Shown here piece after piece: positions 1-9,440 of a stretch of DNA of 64,000 bases (its first letter is position 1; every line of letters begins with the position of its first letter). The stretch is from Oscillospiraceae bacterium (GTDB taxonomy: Bacteria; Bacillota_A; Clostridia; Oscillospirales; Oscillospiraceae). Location: positions 1 through 64,000 of the forward strand of contig JAFXAV010000016.1 in the NCBI GenBank assembly GCA_017516785.1. The letters are read 5' to 3'. A program made the translations under genes and the position numbers. The notes below the pieces were generated by a model that made no database searches, was not told where the DNA came from, and was given only the letters and a program-made list of their open reading frames with translations.

Positions 1-375
1 GATGGAGGCAAAGGCAGCGACCAGCTGTGCGCCGAAGATGGCAGCGATGCCGTACTGAGCGCCGATGGCGGTCAGGATGGGCATGTAGGCAAAGGCAACA
101 CCCATAACGTTGGGCAGGCCCATACCAAACTTCCAGACGGGGTACAGCTGAACCAGCGTGGTCAGACCGCCGATCAGCATAGCTGCCTGGATCAGCAGGA
201 TGCGCTCGTCAGCGGACAGGCCGCAGGTTGCGGAGATCAGGATGGGAGGAGTGATGTTGCCGGCCAGCATAGCCAGAACATGCTGCAGAGCCTGAGGCAG
301 AGAAGCCAGCCAGCTGGGTTTGCCGTTGAGCTTGAGCAGTTCAGGATCAACGGTAGCGGTGGTGGTGTTTTTCAT
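1..375 (-). CDS. NCS2-family nucleobase (xanthine/uracil) permease, N-terminal part
   Basis: The first 125 codons of a gene that runs off the left edge. The protein starts MKNTTTATVDPELLKL, and after about 25 soluble residues reads QALQHVLAMLAGNITPP (about 28-44). That is the typical first helix of nucleobase:cation symporter-2 proteins (PbuX, UraA, XanP), which import xanthine, uric acid or uracil with a cation. Further hydrophobic helices follow, including a GLPNVMGVAFAYMP stretch. The ATG at 375 has a GGAAG ribosome site a few bases upstream and its own promoter. Specificity cannot be told because the NCS2 signature lies beyond the edge. No purine riboswitch is visible in the leader. Confidence 0.85.
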   Translation of the reverse strand, partial: MKNTTTATVDPELLKLNGKPSWLASLPQALQHVLAMLAGNITPPILISATCGLSADERILLIQAAMLIGGLTTLVQLYPVWKFGMGLPNVMGVAFAYMPILTAIGAQYGIAAIFGAQLVAAFASI

Positions 376-435
376 AACTTACTTCCTTTCTTCCTAATTT
401 CACTGTCAGTCGTGAGACATAAACAGCTTATTTAC

Positions 436-463
436 ATTATAAATAAATCGTATATTTTTTCAA
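436..463 (-). promoter_or_regulatory. sigma-A promoter of the NCS2 permease gene
   Basis: On the minus strand, TTGAAA (463-458), 16 nt, then a perfect TATAAT (441-436), about 60 bp upstream of the permease start. Confidence 0.75.
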
Positions 464-560
464 TATACCTTTTGGGGGAATTCGATATTCTTTTCCCAAT
501 ATTAGTTGTTTCTTAATCCATGATTTACAAGAAATTTCAAAATGAAAAGAACGGTAATAA

Positions 561-589
561 TTGATTATTTGTTTGGGGTATGCTATACT
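561..589 (+). promoter_or_regulatory. sigma-A promoter of murB
   Basis: TTGATT (561-566), 17 nt, TATACT (584-589). It lies 29 bp before the murB start and is divergent from the permease promoter. Confidence 0.75.
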
Positions 590-617
590 GTTACCAATCA
601 TACACCCGGAGGCGTTT

Positions 618-1529
618 ATGACTGAATTGACCTTTTTTCAGCAGAAAATTTCTGCATTACTGACCGATATTGAACTGCGTTTTAATGAAACCATGGCAAA
701 GCATACCTCCCTGCGCATCGGGGGACCTGCCGAGGTTATGGCCTTCCCCAAGAGCAGGGAGGAGCTTTCCGAAATTTTGAAAGTGTCCGCTTTAATGGAC
801 GAAAAACCTGCTATTTTAGGTGCAGGAACCAATATTCTGGCTCCTGATGAAGGTATCCGGGGCCTGGTAATTTGTCTGAAGGACTGCCTGTATGGCATGG
901 AGCGGCTGGATGAGACCCATATCTGTGTAATGGCAGGTGTCACTATGACGAGAGCCGCTGTATTTGCAGCCAATCTGGGCCTTTCTGGCTTCGAGTTTGC
1001 CCACGGCATCCCCGGAACCGTTGGCGGCGGCGTGTATATGAACGCCGGGGCTTACGGCGGCGAGATCTGCCAGGTCTGTGAGTCCGTGGAGATCATGGAT
1101 CTGGAGGGCAATATTAAGACTTATTCCGGCGAAGAGATGGGCTTTTCCTATCGCCACAGCATGCTGGAAGACCAGCCTGCCATCGTCATCAGCGCCGTGT
1201 TTCGGCTGAATCCTGGTATCACCGAGGAGATCCGGGTTAAGATGAAGGAACTTCAGGGAAAGCGGTCTGCTTCCCAGCCTCTGGATCTGCCCTCTGCCGG
1301 TTCTGCCTTCAAGCGCCCTGTGGGCGGTTTTGCGGCTGCCCTCATCGATCAGGCAGGTCTGAAAGGCTATCAGGTGGGCGGTGCCGCCATCTCCACCAAG
1401 CATGCAGGCTTTGCCGTCAATCTGGGCGGTGCCACTGCTGCCGACATGAAGAACCTGCTGCAGCAGGTTTCTGATAAAGTTTTCGAAAATTCCGGCATAC
1501 GCATTGAGCCGGAAGTGCGCATCTGGTAA
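618..1529 (+). CDS. murB: UDP-N-acetylenolpyruvoylglucosamine reductase
   Basis: Catalyses the NADPH-dependent second step of UDP-MurNAc synthesis, in the cytoplasm. The 303-residue protein has the FAD-binding fold (GAGTNIL, then HGIPGTVGGGVYMNAGAYGG) and the MurB C-terminal domain. SAGSAFKRP carries the probable catalytic proton donor, Ser229. The length and absence of the type I Tyr loop fit the firmicute type II group. I place the start at the ATG at 618, which has GGAGG 4-9 bp upstream; upstream in-frame codons overlap the promoter. whiA follows 19 bp after the stop, so murB-whiA-dnaE is probably one transcript. In many clostridia rapZ and yvcK lie between murB and whiA; both are absent here. 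Confidence 0.95.
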   Translation: MTELTFFQQKISALLTDIELRFNETMAKHTSLRIGGPAEVMAFPKSREELSEILKVSALMDEKPAILGAGTNILAPDEGIRGLVICLKDCLYGMERLDETHICVMAGVTMTRAAVFAANLGLSGFEFAHGIPGTVGGGVYMNAGAYGGEICQVCESVEIMDLEGNIKTYSGEEMGFSYRHSMLEDQPAIVISAVFRLNPGITEEIRVKMKELQGKRSASQPLDLPSAGSAFKRPVGGFAAALIDQAGLKGYQVGGAAISTKHAGFAVNLGGATAADMKNLLQQVSDKVFENSGIRIEPEVRIW

Positions 1530-1548
1530 GAAAAGGAGGGCGCAGAAA

Positions 1549-2466
1549 ATGACAATCTCTTTTTCCGGAAGCGCAAAAGCAGAGATTTGCAGATCCATTC
1601 CCCAGAGTCGCTGCTGCGCCCTGGCGGAATGCTTCGGCATCCTGCTTTACAGCAACAGCTTTACCGCTGACAATATCAAAATCATCACTGAAAGCCGGGA
1701 ATTTGCGTTGATGCTGCCGAAGCTCTTCAAAAAGGCGTTCAATCTGACTTTCGATCAGTATCCCAGCATGGAAGCACCCGGCAAGCTGGTATTTCAGATC
1801 GTCGATGAAGAAAAAATCGACATCATCATGGATGCCTTCGGGTTCAGTCTGGAGGATACCCTGGCGCTCCATGTGAATCTGCCCATGGTGGAGAATGACT
1901 GCTGCAAGGCTTCCTTCCTGCGGGGCGCATTCCTGGCAGGCGGCAGTGTTACAGACCCCGAAAAGGGTTACCACATGGAAATTACCACCACCCACCGGAG
2001 TGTTGCGCTGGAGACCTGGGTGCTGACCCGAGAGATTATGCACTTTGAACCCAAGACCGCCCAGCGGGCAGGGGGACAGGTGCTGTACTTAAAGCAGAGC
2101 GATCTGATTTCCGATTTCCTTACTTTCCTGGGCGCACCGGTTGCTGCCATGGGCATCATGACCGCAAAGCTTGAAAAGGAACTGAAAAATAAAGTGAATC
2201 GCCGCTGCAACTGCGACGATGCCAATACATCCAAGGTGGTGGAAGCTGCTCAGGAGCAGATTGCTGCCATCCGGATTCTCCGGGAGGAGGGCCTGCTGGA
2301 AAAGCTGCCCCAGAAATTGCTCCAGGCAGCAAACGCCCGGGAGAATCACCCTGTTTCCGCTCTGTCTGAACTGGCGGAAATGATGGATCCGCCCATTACC
2401 AAGCCTGCCATGAACCATCGTCTGAAACGGCTGGTGGAGATGGCTAAGGAGGTAAAAAAAGCATGA
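1549..2466 (+). CDS. whiA: DNA-binding protein WhiA
   Basis: WhiA-family DNA-binding protein, which in actinobacteria is a sporulation regulator and in Bacillus affects division and chromosome segregation. The 305-residue protein has the N-terminal degenerate LAGLIDADG-type domain (around FLRGAFLAGGSVTDPEKGYH) and a C-terminal helix-turn-helix (SALSELAEMMDPPITKPAMNHR). The ATG at 1549 sits behind a strong AAGGAGG (1533-1539). The stop overlaps the dnaE start by 4 bp (ATGA), which points to translational coupling. What WhiA controls in this organism cannot be read from the sequence. Confidence 0.93.
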   Translation: MTISFSGSAKAEICRSIPQSRCCALAECFGILLYSNSFTADNIKIITESREFALMLPKLFKKAFNLTFDQYPSMEAPGKLVFQIVDEEKIDIIMDAFGFSLEDTLALHVNLPMVENDCCKASFLRGAFLAGGSVTDPEKGYHMEITTTHRSVALETWVLTREIMHFEPKTAQRAGGQVLYLKQSDLISDFLTFLGAPVAAMGIMTAKLEKELKNKVNRRCNCDDANTSKVVEAAQEQIAAIRILREEGLLEKLPQKLLQAANARENHPVSALSELAEMMDPPITKPAMNHRLKRLVEMAKEVKKA

Positions 2467-5400
2467 GTTTTGTACACCTGCATGTCCATACGGAGTACAG
2501 CCTTCTGGACGGCGCCTGCCGCATCGGCGGCATGATGGACCGGGTTAAGGAGATGGGCCAGACTTCCGTTGCCATCACGGATCACGGTGTTATGTATGGC
2601 TGCATTGATTTTTACAAGGCTGCCAAGGCCGCGGGCGTAAAGCCCATCATCGGCTGCGAGGTCTATGTGGCCCGCCGCCGGATGGAAGACCGTGTCCACG
2701 GCATCGACAATGATCCCTACCATCTGGTACTGCTCTGCGAAAACCGGAAAGGCTACGAAAACCTCTGCCTGATGGTCTCTGAAGCCTTTACCCATGGCTT
2801 CTATGGCAAACCCCGTGTGGATATTGACCTTTTGAAGAAGCACCATGAGGGACTGATTGCGCTGTCTGCATGCCTTGCCGGCGCGATTCCTCAGTACCTG
2901 ATGAACGAAGACTATCAGGCTGCGAAGGACTATGCCCTGCAGATGGCGGAAATCTTCGGCGAGGATCATTTCTACCTGGAGCTGCAGGACCACGGCATTG
3001 AGGAGCAGACCCCTGTCAACCAGGGAGTTATGCGTATCGCCCGGGAAACCGGACTGCCTCTGGTAGTCACCAACGATGCCCACTATCTGCGAAAAGAGGA
3101 CGCCGAAATGCAGGACGTACTGCTCTGCATCCAGACCGGCAAGACTGTGGACGAACCCAACCGCATGAAATTCCAGACGGAGGAATTTTACCTCAAGAGC
3201 GAAGAGGAACTGCGAAAGCTTTTCCCCAACTGCGACGAGGCATTTTCCAACACCGTGAAGATTGCCGATATGTGCAATCTGGAATTTGTATTTAATGAAT
3301 ATCATCTGCCGTCCTTTCCGGTGCCGGAAGGCTATACCAACGAGGAATACTTCCGCAAACTCTGTATGGACGGCTTTGCTGAGCGCTATCCCAATCCGCC
3401 TCAGGAATACCTGGACCGCCTGGAATACGAAATCGGCGTCATCAGCCGTATGGGCTATGTCAATTACTATCTGATTGTCTGGGATTTCATCCGCTATGCC
3501 AAGGAGCATGGCATCCCTGTGGGGCCGGGACGTGGTTCCGGCGCCGCTTCCATTGTTGCCTACTGCATGCACATCACGGAAGTGGATCCCATGAAGTATG
3601 CCCTGATTTTCGAGCGGTTCCTGAATCCGGAACGCGTTTCTATGCCCGACTTCGATACGGACTTCTGTCAGGAGCGCCGGGGCGAGGTCATCGAGTATGT
3701 CATGCGCAAATACGGCGCCGACCATGTGGCCCAGATTGCCACCTTCGGTACCATGGCCGCCCGGGGCGCTATCCGGGATGTGGGCCGGGCCCTGAACTTT
3801 ACTTATGCCGAGACCGATGTGGTTGCCAAGCTGGTGCCCACAACCCTGCACATCACCCTGGATGAGGCCCTGAAGGTTAGTCCCAAGCTGAAGGAGATGT
3901 ATGACGGCGACGATCGGGTGAAAAAGCTCATCGACACCGCCCGGGCTCTGGAAGGTATGCCCAGAAACACCTCCACCCATGCAGCGGGTGTGGTCATTAC
4001 TGCTGACCCGGTGTGCAGCTATGTGCCCCTGTCCCGGAATGATGATACCATCGTCACCCAGTACACCATGACCACCATCGAGGAACTGGGTCTTCTGAAA
4101 ATGGACTTCCTGGGCCTTCGGAACCTGACGGTCATTGAGGATGCCCAGAAGGAAATCAAGAAGGTCAACCCCGACTTTGACATCGACAAGGTGCCGGACG
4201 ATGATCCCGAGACCTTCAAAATGCTGGCCGAGGGCAAGACCCAGGGCGTGTTCCAGCTTGAATCCGCCGGTATCACCGGAGTCTGCGTCAACATGAAGCC
4301 CACTTCCATCGAAGATATGACGGCTATCGTGGCGCTGTACCGCCCCGGTCCCATGGACTCCATTCCCACCTTTATTGCCAACAAGCTGGATCACCGGAAG
4401 ATCCGCTATAAAACCCCGCTGCTGGAGCCGATTCTGAAGGTCACCTACGGCTGCATCGTCTATCAGGAGCAGGTTATTGAAATTTTCCGCTCTTTGGGCG
4501 GCTATACCATGGGTCAGGCGGATAACATCCGCCGGGCCATTTCCAAGAAAAAGATGAAGGTCATCGAGGCGGAGCGGAAAGTCTTCGTCTATGGCGACCC
4601 TGCCCAGGGCATCACCGGCTGCATCGGCCATGGTGTTCCCGAGACTGTCGCCCAGTCCATTTACGATGAGATCGTCGACTTTGCCAACTACGCCTTCAAC
4701 AAGGCCCACGCCGTGTGCTACGCGGTGGTGTCCTATCAGACGGCATACCTGAAGTGCCACTATCCCCGGCAGTATATGGCGGCGCTGATGACCTCCGTGC
4801 TGGACTCTGCCACTAAGATTTCCGGCTATATCGCCGAGTGCAAGGATATGAACATCCCAGTGCTTCCTCCGGATATCAACCATTCTGAAGATCACTTCAC
4901 CGTGGAAGGGGATACCATCCGGTTTGGTCTTGGCGCTGTCAAGAATGTGGGCCGGGGTCTGATCCGTTCCATGGCGGCAAAGCGCCGGGAGGGCGGTCCT
5001 TTCCGGACCATCGAGGATTTCCTCCAGAGAATGGGGGAGGGTGAGCTCAACAAGCGGGCCGTGGAAAACTTCATCAAATGCGGTGCCATGGACTGCTTCG
5101 GCCACAACCGGAGCGAGCTGCTGGCGGTCTACGATCAGCTGATGGACTCCGTCGCTTCCACCCGAAAGAAGAATCTGGAAGGTCAGCTGGGCCTTTTCTC
5201 CATGCTGGATGAGGATGATGCCGCTGCGGCGGTTCCCATCCCCAGGATGAAGGAACTGAACAAAGCCGACCTGATGGCAATGGAGAAGGAGACCACCGGT
5301 ATCTATATTTCCGGCCATCCCATGGACGATTACCGGCAGTATCTGAAGAATACCCATGTAGTTCCCATCGGAGAACTGATGATGGACGAGGAAGGCAAGT

Positions 5401-5930
5401 TCCAGGACGATCAGATCGTGTCCGTGGCGGGCATTGTTCAGACTGTGAAGATGAAGACCACCCGTAATAATTCCATGATGGCTTACGTCACCGTAGAAGA
5501 CGACACCGCCGCCATTGAAATGCTGGCATTTTCCAATGTGCTGAACCAGTTCGGCGGCTATCTGAAGGAGAACAGCCCTGTGGTCATCATCGGCAGACTC
5601 TCTGTCCGGGATGACAAGGAGCCTCAGATTGTGGTCAACCGGGCCCGTCCCATCTCCGACTATGCTGATGGCACCGTGCAGCCGGAAAGCGCCCCTGCGC
5701 CCCGGAATGTACCGCCGAAGAACGGCACACTGTACCTGAAGATTGCCAGCGAGCAGGATCCCGTTTATCGTAAAATTCGGGCAATCCTGAACATGTTCCC
5801 CGGCGACAGTGCCGTGGTGCTGTATTTTGCTGACACGAAAGTCCGGCGGGGTACCCGATGCATTCTGGCGGAGAGCATGCTGCGGGAGCTGAAAAATGTT
5901 CTGGGTGAAGCAAATGTTGTGCTGAAATAA
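2463..5930 (+). CDS. dnaE: DNA polymerase III alpha subunit (DnaE type)
   Basis: Replicative C-family DNA polymerase of 1155 residues, close to E. coli DnaE (1160). The N-terminal PHP domain begins FVHLHVHTEYSLLDGA. The palm carries MPDFDTDF at 394-401, with predicted catalytic Asp396 and Asp398, and the third Asp548 in LLKMDFLGL. A helix-hairpin-helix region follows (QRMGEGELNKRAVENFIK). The C-terminal OB fold spans about 980-1070 (VSVAGIVQTVKMKTTRN). No exonuclease insertion is present, so it is DnaE rather than PolC. It starts inside the whiA stop. A short CTTCC/GGAAG hairpin follows the stop without a long U-run. Confidence 0.96.
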   Translation: MSFVHLHVHTEYSLLDGACRIGGMMDRVKEMGQTSVAITDHGVMYGCIDFYKAAKAAGVKPIIGCEVYVARRRMEDRVHGIDNDPYHLVLLCENRKGYENLCLMVSEAFTHGFYGKPRVDIDLLKKHHEGLIALSACLAGAIPQYLMNEDYQAAKDYALQMAEIFGEDHFYLELQDHGIEEQTPVNQGVMRIARETGLPLVVTNDAHYLRKEDAEMQDVLLCIQTGKTVDEPNRMKFQTEEFYLKSEEELRKLFPNCDEAFSNTVKIADMCNLEFVFNEYHLPSFPVPEGYTNEEYFRKLCMDGFAERYPNPPQEYLDRLEYEIGVISRMGYVNYYLIVWDFIRYAKEHGIPVGPGRGSGAASIVAYCMHITEVDPMKYALIFERFLNPERVSMPDFDTDFCQERRGEVIEYVMRKYGADHVAQIATFGTMAARGAIRDVGRALNFTYAETDVVAKLVPTTLHITLDEALKVSPKLKEMYDGDDRVKKLIDTARALEGMPRNTSTHAAGVVITADPVCSYVPLSRNDDTIVTQYTMTTIEELGLLKMDFLGLRNLTVIEDAQKEIKKVNPDFDIDKVPDDDPETFKMLAEGKTQGVFQLESAGITGVCVNMKPTSIEDMTAIVALYRPGPMDSIPTFIANKLDHRKIRYKTPLLEPILKVTYGCIVYQEQVIEIFRSLGGYTMGQADNIRRAISKKKMKVIEAERKVFVYGDPAQGITGCIGHGVPETVAQSIYDEIVDFANYAFNKAHAVCYAVVSYQTAYLKCHYPRQYMAALMTSVLDSATKISGYIAECKDMNIPVLPPDINHSEDHFTVEGDTIRFGLGAVKNVGRGLIRSMAAKRREGGPFRTIEDFLQRMGEGELNKRAVENFIKCGAMDCFGHNRSELLAVYDQLMDSVASTRKKNLEGQLGLFSMLDEDDAAAAVPIPRMKELNKADLMAMEKETTGIYISGHPMDDYRQYLKNTHVVPIGELMMDEEGKFQDDQIVSVAGIVQTVKMKTTRNNSMMAYVTVEDDTAAIEMLAFSNVLNQFGGYLKENSPVVIIGRLSVRDDKEPQIVVNRARPISDYADGTVQPESAPAPRNVPPKNGTLYLKIASEQDPVYRKIRAILNMFPGDSAVVLYFADTKVRRGTRCILAESMLRELKNVLGEANVVLK

Positions 5931-5984
5931 CTTCCTTTTTGGAAGGAAATATGTTATACTAATTGTTTGAAGGGAGCTGATGCT

Positions 5985-7304
5985 GTGAACAGAAGAATAA
6001 CCCTTTTGCTGCTTCTTCTGGCTGCGGCAATGCTCATAAGCGGCTGCGCAGTGCTGACGGTAGACGAGATGTACACCCCACCCAAGCGCTCCGCTGAATA
6101 TCAGGATCTGCAGAATGCCATCGATGCGGCCATGCAGGACCTGGAGTACCGGGCACCGCTGACCGGCGAAAACCAGCAGACGGTGCAGATGGCAGATCTG
6201 AACGGAGACGGGGAAGAGGAGTACCTGCTTTTTGCAGGGGGTGCTTCCGAAATGCCCCTGAAAATTCTGATTTTTACCCGTACAGATGACGGCTGCCAGC
6301 TGAAAGAGATCATTGAAAGCGGCGGTGTAGCTTTTGAATTGGTGGAATACGTGGATATCGACGGAATACCCGGCATGGAGCTGGTGGTTGGCCGCCAGGT
6401 CAGCGACAAGGTTCTGAAATCGCTGTCCGTATACACCTTCTCCGGCGGCAGCGCACAGCAGCTGATGACCGCCAACTACTCAAAATTTGTTACCTGCGAT
6501 CTGGATGAGGATGACCTTTCCGAGGTTATGGTGATTTCTCAGGACACTGCCGTGACGGACCGTGCCGCGGCGGCACTCTACCGCTACTCCAGCGGTGAAA
6601 TGATCCGCTCCCGGGAAGTGCGCCTGTCCGGCTCTGCAGATCACATCAAGCGCATCATGGAAGGCGAACTTCTCGGGGAAGTGCCTGCGGTGTATGTTGC
6701 CAGCTCTGTGGAAGAGCGGGCCATCATCACGGATATTTTTGCCATGAAAAACGGCAGATTTACCAATGTGTCCCTTTCCAGCGAGTCTGGAACCAGCGTC
6801 CAGACCCTGCGCAACTACTATGTCTACGCCGTCGATTTCGACAATGACGGTGTTCTGGAACTTCCCAGTCTGATCCCGATGCTCTCTGAAGGTGACAGCA
6901 CGGCAACCCAGCATCTGATCCGCTGGTACGCCATGGATGTTGCGGGCAGGGAAGTGGACAGAATGTACTCCTTCCACGATTTTGCGGGGGGATGGTATCT
7001 GGAACTGGATGCCGCCTGGGCATACCGGGTTTCGGTGGTTCAGGAGGGCAGCACCTACTGCTTCAGTCTGTGGGATGAGGCCTTCCAGGAGACAGAAAAA
7101 ATCATGACAGTTTACGTGCTGACCGGTTCGGAACGGGAAAGCGCGGCAGTTCAGGACGGACGGTTCCTTCTTTACAGAGGTGACGAAGTTCTCTATGCTG
7201 CCGAAGTGGAAGACGCAGCCGCTGACTGCGGCATTACCAAGGAAAGCATGGTTTATAGCTTCCACCTGATTCACAAGGACTGGAAAACCGGCGAAACGGA
7301 ATAA
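5985..7304 (+). CDS. Lipoprotein with FG-GAP/VCBS-like Asp-rich loops
   Basis: Unassigned secreted lipoprotein of 439 residues. A signal peptide ends in the lipobox LISGC (Cys about residue 21). Asp-rich loops recur: DLNGDGEEEYLL, DIDGIPGMELVV, DLDEDDLSEVMV and DFDNDGVLELPSL. These resemble calcium-binding FG-GAP/VCBS propeller repeats, so a surface beta-propeller is likely. I prefer the GTG at 5985 (AGGGAG 9 bp upstream) to the TTG at 5967. A TATACT at 5955-5960 could be a -10, but no good -35 accompanies it. The stop is 12 bp before the response regulator, so the lipoprotein probably belongs to the same signalling unit, perhaps as an accessory sensor (inference). Confidence 0.75.
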   Translation: MNRRITLLLLLLAAAMLISGCAVLTVDEMYTPPKRSAEYQDLQNAIDAAMQDLEYRAPLTGENQQTVQMADLNGDGEEEYLLFAGGASEMPLKILIFTRTDDGCQLKEIIESGGVAFELVEYVDIDGIPGMELVVGRQVSDKVLKSLSVYTFSGGSAQQLMTANYSKFVTCDLDEDDLSEVMVISQDTAVTDRAAAALYRYSSGEMIRSREVRLSGSADHIKRIMEGELLGEVPAVYVASSVEERAIITDIFAMKNGRFTNVSLSSESGTSVQTLRNYYVYAVDFDNDGVLELPSLIPMLSEGDSTATQHLIRWYAMDVAGREVDRMYSFHDFAGGWYLELDAAWAYRVSVVQEGSTYCFSLWDEAFQETEKIMTVYVLTGSERESAAVQDGRFLLYRGDEVLYAAEVEDAAADCGITKESMVYSFHLIHKDWKTGETE

Positions 7305-7316
7305 AGAGGTATTGGT

Positions 7317-8003
7317 ATGAAAAAAGTACTGATTATGGAAGATGAAGTAAATATCCGCAGCTTCGTGGTGATCAACCTGAAGCGGGCCGGCTACGATGCC
7401 ATTGAGGCAGCTACCGGTCAGGAGGCCCTGGACCGCATTGCGGAAAATCCCGATATCGGTGTGGCCATCCTGGATATTATGGTGCCTGAGATTGACGGCT
7501 TTGAAGTCTGCCGCCGTATCCGCGCCACCAACAAGCAGATGGGCATCATCATGCTCACCGCCCGCACCCAGGAGATGGACAAGGTCACCGGTCTGATGAC
7601 CGGCGCTGACGACTATGTCACTAAGCCTTTCTCTCCCGCGGAGCTGACTGCCCGTATTGATGCTCTGTACCGCCGCATCGGCGGCGACAGCACCGCAAGC
7701 AGCGAGCTGCTGACCCAGGGCATTTTCGTGATGAACACCCGCAACCACACCCTGGAAAAGGGCGGCAACCGCATCCGTCTGACCCAGGTGGAGTATGCCA
7801 TCATGAAGCTGTTCATGCAGAACCCCGGCCGGGCCCTGTCCCGTGAGGACATTCTCTCCGCTGTCTGGGGCAGAGACTATGAGGGCGAACTGAAGATCGT
7901 GGATGTGAACATCCGCCGTTTGAGAATTAAAATTGAAGACGATACCGCCAACCCCACCTATATCACCACTGTCTGGGGCTTTGGCTATAAGTGGGGCGCA
8001 TAA
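7317..8003 (+). CDS. OmpR-family response regulator
   Basis: Two-component response regulator of 228 residues. The receiver domain (about 1-118) has acidic residues in IMEDEV, the predicted phospho-acceptor Asp53 (VAILDIMVPEIDGF), a Thr in IIMLTAR and the Lys of VTKPFSP. The C-terminal winged helix (about 130-228) ends DVNIRRLRIKIED...YITTVWGFGYKW, which is typical OmpR/PhoB. It lies between the FG-GAP lipoprotein and a histidine kinase, the kinase starting 18 bp after its stop. The pair therefore forms one phosphorelay; target genes cannot be predicted from sequence alone. Confidence 0.93.
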   Translation: MKKVLIMEDEVNIRSFVVINLKRAGYDAIEAATGQEALDRIAENPDIGVAILDIMVPEIDGFEVCRRIRATNKQMGIIMLTARTQEMDKVTGLMTGADDYVTKPFSPAELTARIDALYRRIGGDSTASSELLTQGIFVMNTRNHTLEKGGNRIRLTQVEYAIMKLFMQNPGRALSREDILSAVWGRDYEGELKIVDVNIRRLRIKIEDDTANPTYITTVWGFGYKWGA

Positions 8004-8020
8004 GCGCCGGAAGGAAGGTT

Positions 8021-9439
8021 ATGTCCATGAAGAAAGTCGGCAGCCTTCGCAAGCGCTGGCTGAAAAACACCGTCGGCGTGATCTGCGCTCTGGGTATGGT
8101 CTGCGTTCTGGCGGTTACGGCTTCCTTTGCGGCGTATTACTACTCCAATATGGAGTCGGATCTGCGCTTCCGCGCCAGAACAACCACAGAGTTCTTTTCC
8201 GACTATATCGACTTAAACTATAACGAATTTTACCAGTCATGCATGACCTATGCCCAGACCTTTGAGGATCGGAACGACCTGGAGCTGCAGTTTATCAACA
8301 ACCAGGGCCGGATCGTGGCCTCCTCCTACGGCAACTGGACCGGTCTGCCTCCCGGAACCCCTGACATCGAAAAGGCCATGGCCAGCCGTGGCATCGAACC
8401 CTATATGGGCAGAGATCCCAGCACCGGTGAGCGGATTCTGGCGGTTTCCAGTCCCATTATCTACAGCAACGGCGAGGTTATCGGTGTGCTGCGGTATGTG
8501 ACCTCCACCCGGCTGGTGGACCGGCAGATTATCCTGGTTGGACTTGTGTCATTTCTGGCGCTGATGGCTGTGGTTGTGATCATCCTGATCAACAGCAACT
8601 ACTATATCCACTCCATCATGGGTCCTGTGGCAGCGATCAATGAAAAGGCAAAACGCATCGCAAACGGCAGCTACGGTACCCAGATCCAGACCCGCTACAA
8701 AGACGAGATCGGCGACCTGGCGGATACCATCAATGAGCTGTCCAGCAAGATCAGCCAGAACGAAAAGATGCAGGCGGAATTCATTTCCCAGCTGTCCCAT
8801 GAGCTGCGGACGCCCCTGACGGTCATCAACGGCTGGAGCGAAACTCTGCTGGCAGACGAGGGCATGGACCCTATGACCCGCCAGGGCATGAAGATCATCT
8901 CCGGCGAGGCCAAGCGCCTGACGGAAATGGTCATGGAGCTGCTGGACTTTACCCGCATGCAGGATGGCCGCATGACACTGAACGTGGAGCCTACCGATAT
9001 CCGGGGTGAATTTGAAGATACGGTCTTCATGTACGGTTCCCGTCTGGCCCAGGAGGGCATCAAGCTCCACTATATTGATACGGAAGATGATATTCCGGAA
9101 ATTCCCTGCGATCCCAAGCGGCTTCGCCAGGTGTTCCTGAATATTCTGGATAATGCCGCCAAGCATGGCGGTGAAGGCAAGCGGATCGAGGCATCCATGG
9201 CTTATGAGAATAACCATGTGGTGGTGCGGATCCGGGACTTTGGCCCCGGCATCCCGGAAGATGAGATTCCGCTGGTCAAGAAAAAGTTTTACAAGGGCAG
9301 TTCCAGCGCCAGAGGTACCGGCATTGGTCTTGCGGTCTGTGATGAGATCGTGGAGATGCACGGCGGTACTCTGGAACTGGCAAACGCCGAGGGCGGCGGC
9401 ACTGTCGTCACGGTGAGCCTGCCCAACGAGGAAGGATAA
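8021..9439 (+). CDS. Membrane sensor histidine kinase
   Basis: Cognate kinase of the preceding regulator, 472 residues from the ATG at 8021; a second ATG at 8027 has equally good spacing from GGAAGGAAGG. TM1 is at about 18-42 (VICALGMVCVLAVTASFAAYY). An extracellular sensor of about 130 residues includes NNQGRIVASSYGNW and AVSSPIIYSNGEVIGVLRYV, which look PAS/Cache-like. TM2 is LVGLVSFLALMAVVVIIL. HAMP, then HisKA with phospho-acceptor His260 in SQLSHELRTPL, then HATPase_c (NILDNAAKHGG, IRDFGPGIP, GTGIGLAV) follow. The next gene starts 1 bp after the stop. The ligand is unknown; the neighbouring lipoprotein is the natural candidate partner. Confidence 0.93.
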   Translation: MSMKKVGSLRKRWLKNTVGVICALGMVCVLAVTASFAAYYYSNMESDLRFRARTTTEFFSDYIDLNYNEFYQSCMTYAQTFEDRNDLELQFINNQGRIVASSYGNWTGLPPGTPDIEKAMASRGIEPYMGRDPSTGERILAVSSPIIYSNGEVIGVLRYVTSTRLVDRQIILVGLVSFLALMAVVVIILINSNYYIHSIMGPVAAINEKAKRIANGSYGTQIQTRYKDEIGDLADTINELSSKISQNEKMQAEFISQLSHELRTPLTVINGWSETLLADEGMDPMTRQGMKIISGEAKRLTEMVMELLDFTRMQDGRMTLNVEPTDIRGEFEDTVFMYGSRLAQEGIKLHYIDTEDDIPEIPCDPKRLRQVFLNILDNAAKHGGEGKRIEASMAYENNHVVVRIRDFGPGIPEDEIPLVKKKFYKGSSSARGTGIGLAVCDEIVEMHGGTLELANAEGGGTVVTVSLPNEEG

Positions 9440-9440
9440 T

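Noticed and set aside
376..560. Purine riboswitch before the NCS2 permease
   Set aside because: The conserved core strings of the purine aptamer are absent; only an AT-rich leader and a promoter are seen.
2346..5357. A 1003-codon open frame on the minus strand opposite dnaE
   Set aside because: No ribosome site, Leu/His/Gly-rich composition typical of the antisense frame of GC-biased codons, and full overlap with an unmistakable dnaE.
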